Position numbers and translations under genes: made by a program
Notes under the pieces: generated by a model
What the model was told of the DNA's origin: nothing
What the model saw: only the letters and a program-made list of their open reading frames with translations
Database searches by the model: none
Assembly (NCBI GenBank): GCA_950295325.1
Contig: OX485809.1
Span: 25,126,144 to 25,190,143 of the forward strand
Direction of reading: 5' to 3'
DNA length: 64,000 bases
Origin: Polytrichum commune
Lineage: Eukaryota > Streptophyta > Polytrichopsida > Polytrichales > Polytrichaceae
Shown here: positions 57,424 through 64,000 of the stretch, in pieces
Position numbering within the stretch: position 1 is the stretch's first letter
How the letters are laid out: every line of letters starts with the position of its first letter

Positions 57424-58293
57424 CACGGCTCCATGGATGTGCTGCTCTCAATCTGTTGCGGGAAGTGGGCACACAAAGCAATACCGATGTACTTACCCAG
57501 CCCAATTCGTGGTGATGGGCAACACGAAGTTGATAGACAAGACAAAGGCAGTTCAGTTGATGCTACATTCTCTAGATACGGCCGATGGAGGTGGCCAAGG
57601 AGAGGGTTGCGTTTTCACTCAGAAGGATGGGAGTTGCAATGACGTTCCCTGGCTGTGGCGCCGAGGTACACGAGGATAAAGAATCTATGGTGCCAGGAAC
57701 GAAGATGTGTTGGCAAATCGGCAGTATTCGAATTCTTGCATGCGAGGGTTGAGCTTATGGGGTTAGGGTTTCCAGAGGATGGCTTTGACTAGTTGCAATA
57801 TATGAGGAAGATACAAAAGTACAAAGTGGATGTGCTTCAGCCTTCTCACAGATGTAAAGGTGATCTCTGCCATTCGTTACACCATCGTCCATGTATATAA
57901 CGGTTAGCTTGCATGTACTTCGATGTATAGGAATGAGAAACTTCACATAGATTTTGTTCTTCGTTATCTTTCCATGGAGAAATAGCCACGAGGGACTTAA
58001 TTTTTGAACGTATATTTCTTCAGGGTAAAATCGGATAAGAATGTTGTCACTATGGCTATGGCTTCGCCAGTTGAACTTACTAAGTTTGCAAAACTTGGGG
58101 TAGGTCTGGTCTTTATGAAGTTGTGGGAGTTGGAGAACCAGTGTATGGGATAATATGGAAGAAACTGCAGGTTCTTGGGGTTCACAGCTGTGGCCCATAA
58201 AGAGAGCCCTCATGCTCTCTGTGTAAGTTCAGGAACCCTAGGAATTCAAATAACTTGATCCCTCCACTATTACCTTCAAATCCGTCTGCCAGT
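57424..58293. other. possible gene remnants, unassigned
   Basis: Several overlapping short frames lie here, and an acceptor-like TTTCTTCAG at about 58012-58020 precedes a 43-codon frame (VKSDKNVVTMAMASPVELTK) ending near 58152. It reads like an exon, but I recognise no family and could not link it to other exons. Confidence 0.25.
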
Positions 58294-58475
58294 TACTACA
58301 CTTAACATCTGATTTAGTGTGGCATTAAAATTGGTGTGCCATGTTAATTAGTGGTGTTCATAACTTGTCGTGGAACACAAGTGTCATATGACAGCCGCTC
58401 TAGTTGCGAACCACTGATTGCAAAACAGTTCATGTGGGTCAACGGGCCACACTAAATCAGATGTTTAGTGTAGTA
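58294..58475. mobile_element. 182-bp MITE with TACTACACT ends
   Basis: Left TACTACACTTAACATCTGAT and right ATCAGATGTTTAGTGTAGTA pair over about 28 bp including TTTAGTGTGG. Related CACTAAAT/ATTTAGTG words occur near 32250 and 51170. A TA duplication is possible but cannot be separated from the repeat end. Confidence 0.7.
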
Positions 58476-59711
58476 CAGATTGAACTGAAATTGTTTGTAA
58501 ATGACCATGAAAATTGTATTCATGCACTTTCACTAAGGATAGTCTTCTCACTCCATAAATAGGATTGCAGCGCTCTGCTTTGATCCGTTTGAGAATGAAG
58601 ATTGTGGATGACAATTGTAAGGACAAGAATTCAAGTTCTCTGCATGGCATGTAGATTTTAAAAGCATAAGTAATTTGAAATGGCCATGAACAGTTTTTGC
58701 ATACTGTAGGTGCATGAGTTGAAAACTTGTACTTTACTGTACAGACATTTTGTGCAAAAGAGAAGAAACGCTCTCGAACCCAACAAAGTCAGATAACATC
58801 CTTTAAAACTAGTATCAGTAGTACAAGCCTCGAAAAGAAACAGTTATATAACTTGGACTACGTGATATCTAAAGAATCACAAGGCCTGGTATCTTAAAGT
58901 AACAGGTGCTGAATTCCACATAGAACTATCATGGTACTTGGAACATACTGGGCGTTATTGTTAACCGAGAAACTAGGCATTATAGCTTTTCCATCACAAC
59001 TTTCAAGGATCTGCATGAACTTCAACACTGATGAAAGAACACTTTGTTACGAAGGGTCTGATATACCTAAGTCCAATATCATTTTCTGTAATATACATGT
59101 AATGATTTGTATATTTATTTTTTGACATTGTGATCTGTGGGGTAGGTGTATGACTCTCTAAAGGTTCCCATGCATCCATCTGCTGAGGGGAATAAAAGAA
59201 AGATACACAGGCAGGATCGAGCTCACAGCTATTCCAAAAACTGTCTTGGAGATCATTGATTCAGATGTAGTTGCTGTATGGCTCCCAATTTGATTCAGCT
59301 GATGAGCTAGATAATCATCTTTCGGTGTTTGCGAATTAGGCAATGGATGCAAGGAGCCCTGCCATGGGATCTAGTAGGCGCCCAACCTACCTCGCCGTAG
59401 TAGCAGTGAGGTAGGAACTGGATGACTGCCACAGCCAATGGCAGAGCGACGTGTGTACAGTGCTGGATGTAGTGGTCAGGGCATGGCAAGGTCATCAATT
59501 ATGGATGATAATGTCCCTCCTGAAAGCAAAATCACTTGGCCTGACCAGTGCGAATGGCAACATAGTGGACATTTCCCAAGTTGCAGGAGTTTTTTTGCCC
59601 CAGTGGTTTGGTCATGAACCACAAGTGATACACAAATGCTGTTCGCACTGGAGAATTTTAATGGAGACCCAGCCAACTCCCTGCCAAGCTTGTTTTGCGG
59701 TTTGTTCAAGT
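58476..59711. other. intergenic, no gene recognised
   Basis: The frame 59451-59789 has no recognisable motif. Nothing else supported. Confidence 0.4.
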
Positions 59712-60205
59712 TTCAACAAAAATAGTACAGGCTTTGCCTATGTATGTCTAAATTCAGATGAGAAGTTGGGAAATGACAATTTTGCTTAAAATACATGAAT
59801 CCACACAAGATGATATTCATGTCAAAGTTGAAATGAGAGGTCAGAAGAAGATGACTGAAGTCATAGTCATGTAGACAGTGAAGATCAACGTGGCCATGAT
59901 TGTGAAACAGTGGTTCTTACATTGCTAAATATGGATAACCACCGAGGTACAAATATTTCAACAAAAATAGGACCGGCTTTAGCAGTGTCTATGTAAATTC
60001 AGGTGAGAAAGTGGAAAACTACAACTTTATTCATAAGATTCATACAATCCATGCAATATGATGTGCATGTCAAAGTTGAGATGAGAGGTCAGAAGACGAT
60101 GACTCAAGTGATAGTGAGGTAGATGGTGAAGATCAACATGGCTATGTTTGTGAAATGATGGTGCTTATTTTGCTAAATATGGGAAACCACCCAGGTACAA
60201 ATGTT
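59712..60205 (+). repeat. tandem duplication, two units of about 245 bp
   Basis: Units starting TTCAACAAAAATAG at 59712 and 59957 share AGGTCAGAAG, GTGAAGATCAAC and TTGCTAAATATGG, at roughly 80% identity by eye. Confidence 0.8.
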
Positions 60206-62379
60206 TACTTTGAGTGCTAACCAGCACAGTGGACAAAAGGAGTTACTAGAGGCTGAGGAAGCTATCAAAATGATTTGTAAAGTTTTGTGGGGCGAATCAT
60301 GTATCCATTGAACAGGCTCTCACCAAAAGCATCCAGCAGTTGAAGATTTCATAAACTGGTTAAGTTCGTCATTCTGGCTAGAGGGCGATGTCCCAGGACA
60401 AACTATGCTGCAGGTATGTGTGATTGTGCATACATCTCCATTCTGTGGGTAAATACTTGTTGTTACTTAATTGCATGTTCAACATGTGCAATGAAGTCGG
60501 TTTTTCCTGAAGTGATATGATTTGTATTTAAGTCATTGGTTAAACCTTATTATCACTAAGAGACTTGTACCAATCATTGTAGAGGTTCAGAGAAATGTAT
60601 TCCCATGATGTTATTATGTACCTCTAATACATGCTTCCTACATATTCAAACAAGCTTTTTTACTGCACAGGCCACTGAAGGAATAGATTGGTGTTGGGGA
60701 AACTTTGAAACTTCACTATGAAAATTGAAGAAAGCGCATTGAAATTGAAGGGGCGCGGCACTACATGACCTTTTGGGGATATTTGTTCCACCTTGGATTT
60801 TAATATTCATGTATCATTGAGGAATCCAAGAGCTTAAACCATGAGTCTTCATGTGAATAGATTGTATTTTGCATCTGAGGGCTTGCTATTATTACGGATT
60901 GGTATGCAGTTGGATGGCATCCTGTACACTTGCTTATTACCAGTTTAGGACTTAAAAGTCTATTAAGAGTTTGGGTCCACGTACTCTTTTTCATTATTTT
61001 GAAGTAACAAATCTGACATTTTTTGGAACATGACACTAGATTATGGTCAAGCTTGTAGTTTTCAAAAGTTAAAATCTGGTGATTTAGAACCAAAATTAAA
61101 TAATTGATCTGGGTACATCACTCGTACATCAGAGGAATCATCTGTTGCTTAGTGTTTGGTGCATTGATGTCTGCTCTTCATGAATAAATGTAGTATGCAC
61201 ATTCGGTTGCCTGCCACTTATCACTGAGAGAAGGTGTAACATGATTTGTTGCCAAGTCTCATAAATTACAATTTTGCATCAGCTTTTGGATTTTCTTTTT
61301 CTCTCATTTTTATCAAGAGCCAAGGGGCTCAAGGTTTGCAAGTGTTGAAGTGGGAGAGGTCATCAATCTGGATTACTCTAATTGGCATGATGAGAAGGAG
61401 CAAGGATGACCATTTTTATTTACAGCGGTTGGCAGTCTGTAAATTTTACTTAAGTCAAAGAGGCCTTTCAGATGTGGTCCAAATGGCTAGACCACCTCTG
61501 TTCAAAGTTTATTGTATGAGTCCACCTTGCTGCCTGTAAGCAAGGCCATTTTCTCTAGCTTCAAGGTAACATGCTTTGATATATTTGAGAAATCTTCCAG
61601 AAAGTGTAAATTATACAATCTATTTTTTGGGGGGTTAAGTTATGAAGGCTTCACTAGTGATAGGGTAGTCGACTTGAAGACATAGAGCTGTGTATGGCAT
61701 GAACTTTTGCATTGCTACTAAGGTAGAGATTCAATTGGGTTGTTGCATAAATCATTTTTCTGGCTAAAAGGCTTGCCAACTTGAGTCTAGTTGTTTCATC
61801 TAAAGATCCTGGACACATAATGGATTTTCTTACATAACATTCTGAAGTATGCCACAGACAATTACAACAAATAGGGCTTATTAGCACCTAGAGTAGACAT
61901 CAGTATGTGGTTCATGTTTATTTCAAAGGTAATTCACATATCAGAGCTTTAAGGATTATTAGATAGTTCTTCAAATTTGATCTCAGAATGAGAATTATGG
62001 TCCTCTACCAAGGTCATTATTCTTAGAATTTAACTAGAATCATATGTGGCTGGAATTTGAAACAGTTGGAAGTGCCAGGTGGGATGGGTGGAGTTTCCAA
62101 TCACATTTCCTACCTATCTACAAATTGTTAGCAGTGAGAGAGTTCATATATACTGCAGCCTAACTTCTAGGTAGTTTGAGGTTCCACCACATTATATCGC
62201 ACATGTTTTGCTTTAGCTACAGTAGAGTGGTGGGGAAGACCTGGTCATAAATGACAGTCACAGAGCTGATCCACATAATCAAGCCAAGCCCTGCCACATG
62301 CCACAAAAGCAAAGTAGAACCAATAAAAGACTCCTTGTTCCAATCAGTCATGGGTCTTATTATGTAATAGAGGTATCCT
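60206..62379. other. intergenic, no gene recognised
   Basis: AT-rich DNA with short motif-less ORFs only. Confidence 0.45.
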
Positions 62380-62949
62380 TTAATTCAATTGGAGTTTTGG
62401 TCACGAGTTGGTTGTTTTGCATACATATTATCACTATATTCGTTAATTGGAGACTATATCATGATTTGGAGACTAATCAAGGATTTCAAGTCCGATATTG
62501 TGTTTAGTGCATGTTTTGATTATGATATAGATACTTATTATATTTAGAAATATATATACTCCTCATGCATGAATATGTAGAAAGTTCATTACCAATGTTC
62601 CCCACGTTCACAATATTGCATCCCAAACTATGAGGTAAGTTTATTTTGAGACTTTCCAAAGTCTCCAATTAGCGAATGTAGTGATCCATGTTTGGTATGT
62701 TTTTGGAGCATACTTGGAGTCAATATGGAGGTTTGAACAAAGAACATTCTAGATCGGTTCATTGGGGGGCAAACTCATTTTAGCACCTCATGGCATAACA
62801 AGATGAGATTGAACCCTTAATGAACTGATATGTAAAGTTCTATATTCAAGTCTCCACACTGACTCCATGCACGCATCAAAAATTTATTGAACATGGAAAG
62901 CATTGTATACAAAACAACTAATTCCCGACCAAAACTCCAATTGAATTAA
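62380..62949. mobile_element. inverted-repeat element of about 570 bp
   Basis: The left arm TTAATTCAATTGGAGTTTTG continues through GGTC and TTGTTTTG; the right arm is its complement (about 45 bp), with weaker similarity extending outward on both sides. Non-coding; target duplication not defined. Confidence 0.65.
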
Positions 62950-64000
62950 CGGATGACACTTATGTTGTACCAACATTTTTTTGACCCCTCACTTGGTGTA
63001 CTACACTAGTGCTTGCTTAAATTGCTAGGCAACTTCACCATTAGTTCCAGTGTATGAAAGTCAAATTTTAGGCCAACTTTGTTGACATTTTTATGAGCTA
63101 GGAGATAGTGTCGGTACTCTTAGGAGTATACTTTTTGATTGAATTTATGATATTAATTAGAAACTGAACATCTTGTGTGCTCAGGATATGGACATGCATT
63201 GATGTAAATAAATTATGCATAGGACAAGGCTCTAAGGAGGTAGTTCCGAAATTGAAGGGCCTGGCCATTGGGCTCCTGACCTCAGGGCATGGCCCTTCAT
63301 TTCTAGAAGGCTAACTCACATGGCCTTGCCTTGCTTGAACTTAATGTTGGATTTTGATAAGGGTGCTTTCCACACTCACATGATGTCTTAGTCACATTGT
63401 AATGCCACTAGTGTGAACTTGTGCCAACTTGGCCTTTTGCACCCATGCATAATTAAGAAAATCACTTCAATATGGTCCCCTATCTTTCCGGAGTGGTCGG
63501 GAATAGTGGAGTGACATCCACTACCACCACCTCGTTGTCTATTGTATATAGACGGTACATACTGTAATGCCTACTCTAAAATTGAAGAGAATTTTGGGAA
63601 TGAATACTTGAAACTAAACAAAGATAAATCTATCAGAGTCTTGTATGCACAGTAAGAATGGCTTGAGTGGAGGACTTTTGGTGTGAAGGGACACTGAGGC
63701 AGAGGGCAGGAGTGGACCAGTGCATTGAGGACATTGTAATTGCATTGGTGCACATGCATGAATTATGGCTTACAAGGGTACAATCCTGGTACGATTTTTA
63801 CACACACAAAGAACTAGCACCAATTTATGCATTTTTCAGATCTACTTTTGGTAAATCGGTCTAGTCTCTGAATGGGTCTGCTAAGTTGCCATAACTTGAG
63901 TAAATTCCAGTGTTATCCCTTTCCCCAACAAGTGAGGCTGCAGGCTAACCTCCTGCCCTTGCCGTTCACATGGACTGCCGAGGGAGGTGCACATCATCAG
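62950..64000. other. intergenic, no gene recognised
   Basis: Contains a fragment near 63430-63490 resembling the start of the dispersed repeat at 32740. No gene seen to the end of the window. Confidence 0.4.

Noticed and set aside
57278-57679. 133-residue plus-strand ORF
   Set aside because: Its first 140 bp lie inside a MITE with a TTA duplication, and the rest has no recognisable motif.
57755-58213. 152-residue minus-strand ORF
   Set aside because: No family motif; overlaps a more exon-like frame on the other strand near 58021-58152.

Overview
The window is nuclear DNA of a plant-lineage (streptophyte) eukaryote. Evidence: spliced genes with GT..AG introns, a complete plant-type DEG protease gene, plant-style TATATAA boxes and short TTTAGGG repeats. 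The species cannot be named from the sequence. A Ty3 element that carries a cytosine methyltransferase, together with a gene of tandem GWKDC repeats, would suit a charophyte alga or a seed-free plant, but that is inference. Only two host genes are convincing: a secreted cysteine-rich repeat protein (2726-4680, +, three exons, 308 aa) and a mitochondrial-type DEG10-like serine protease (26920-31441, -, nine exons, 618 aa). Most of the rest is transposable elements and unannotatable AT-rich intergenic DNA. Two elements dominate. The first is a 16.2-kb hAT-type DNA transposon (7693-23929) with CAGGGTTGTCTAT inverted termini and a perfect 8-bp target duplication, GATCCTTC. It encodes its own transposase (19858-23043, -) and carries cargo: a kinase-like gene (9861-11776, -), a small acidic protein gene (14947-15501, +), a coiled-coil/RING gene (16909-18730, +) and a small downstream ORF. 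It contains four G-rich minisatellites built on GCGGACGG, and three of them lie directly upstream of the TATA boxes of its genes. None of these arrays occurs outside the element in this window. The cargo genes carry frameshifts or in-frame stops; the transposase ORF is intact. The second is a Ty3-type retrotransposon (37678-46344) whose whole coding capacity lies in one reading frame, cut by two in-frame stops: Gag-protease, TGA, C5-cytosine DNA methyltransferase, TAG, then RT-RNase H-integrase-PHD finger. The second stop sits in TAG-CAA-TTA, the classical leaky context. Its terminal repeats are not ordinary LTRs: a 333-bp block and a 105-bp block are arranged B-body-A-B-A, which resembles split direct repeats or a permuted two-LTR form. 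It sits inside or beside an older MULE-like locus (zinc-finger gene at 36007-36887; decayed transposase at 46889-49192). At least eight smaller terminal-inverted-repeat elements lie elsewhere, several with TA, TTA or TAA target duplications. From about 50 to 64 kb nothing beyond such elements, tandem duplications and unassignable AT-rich DNA was recognised.
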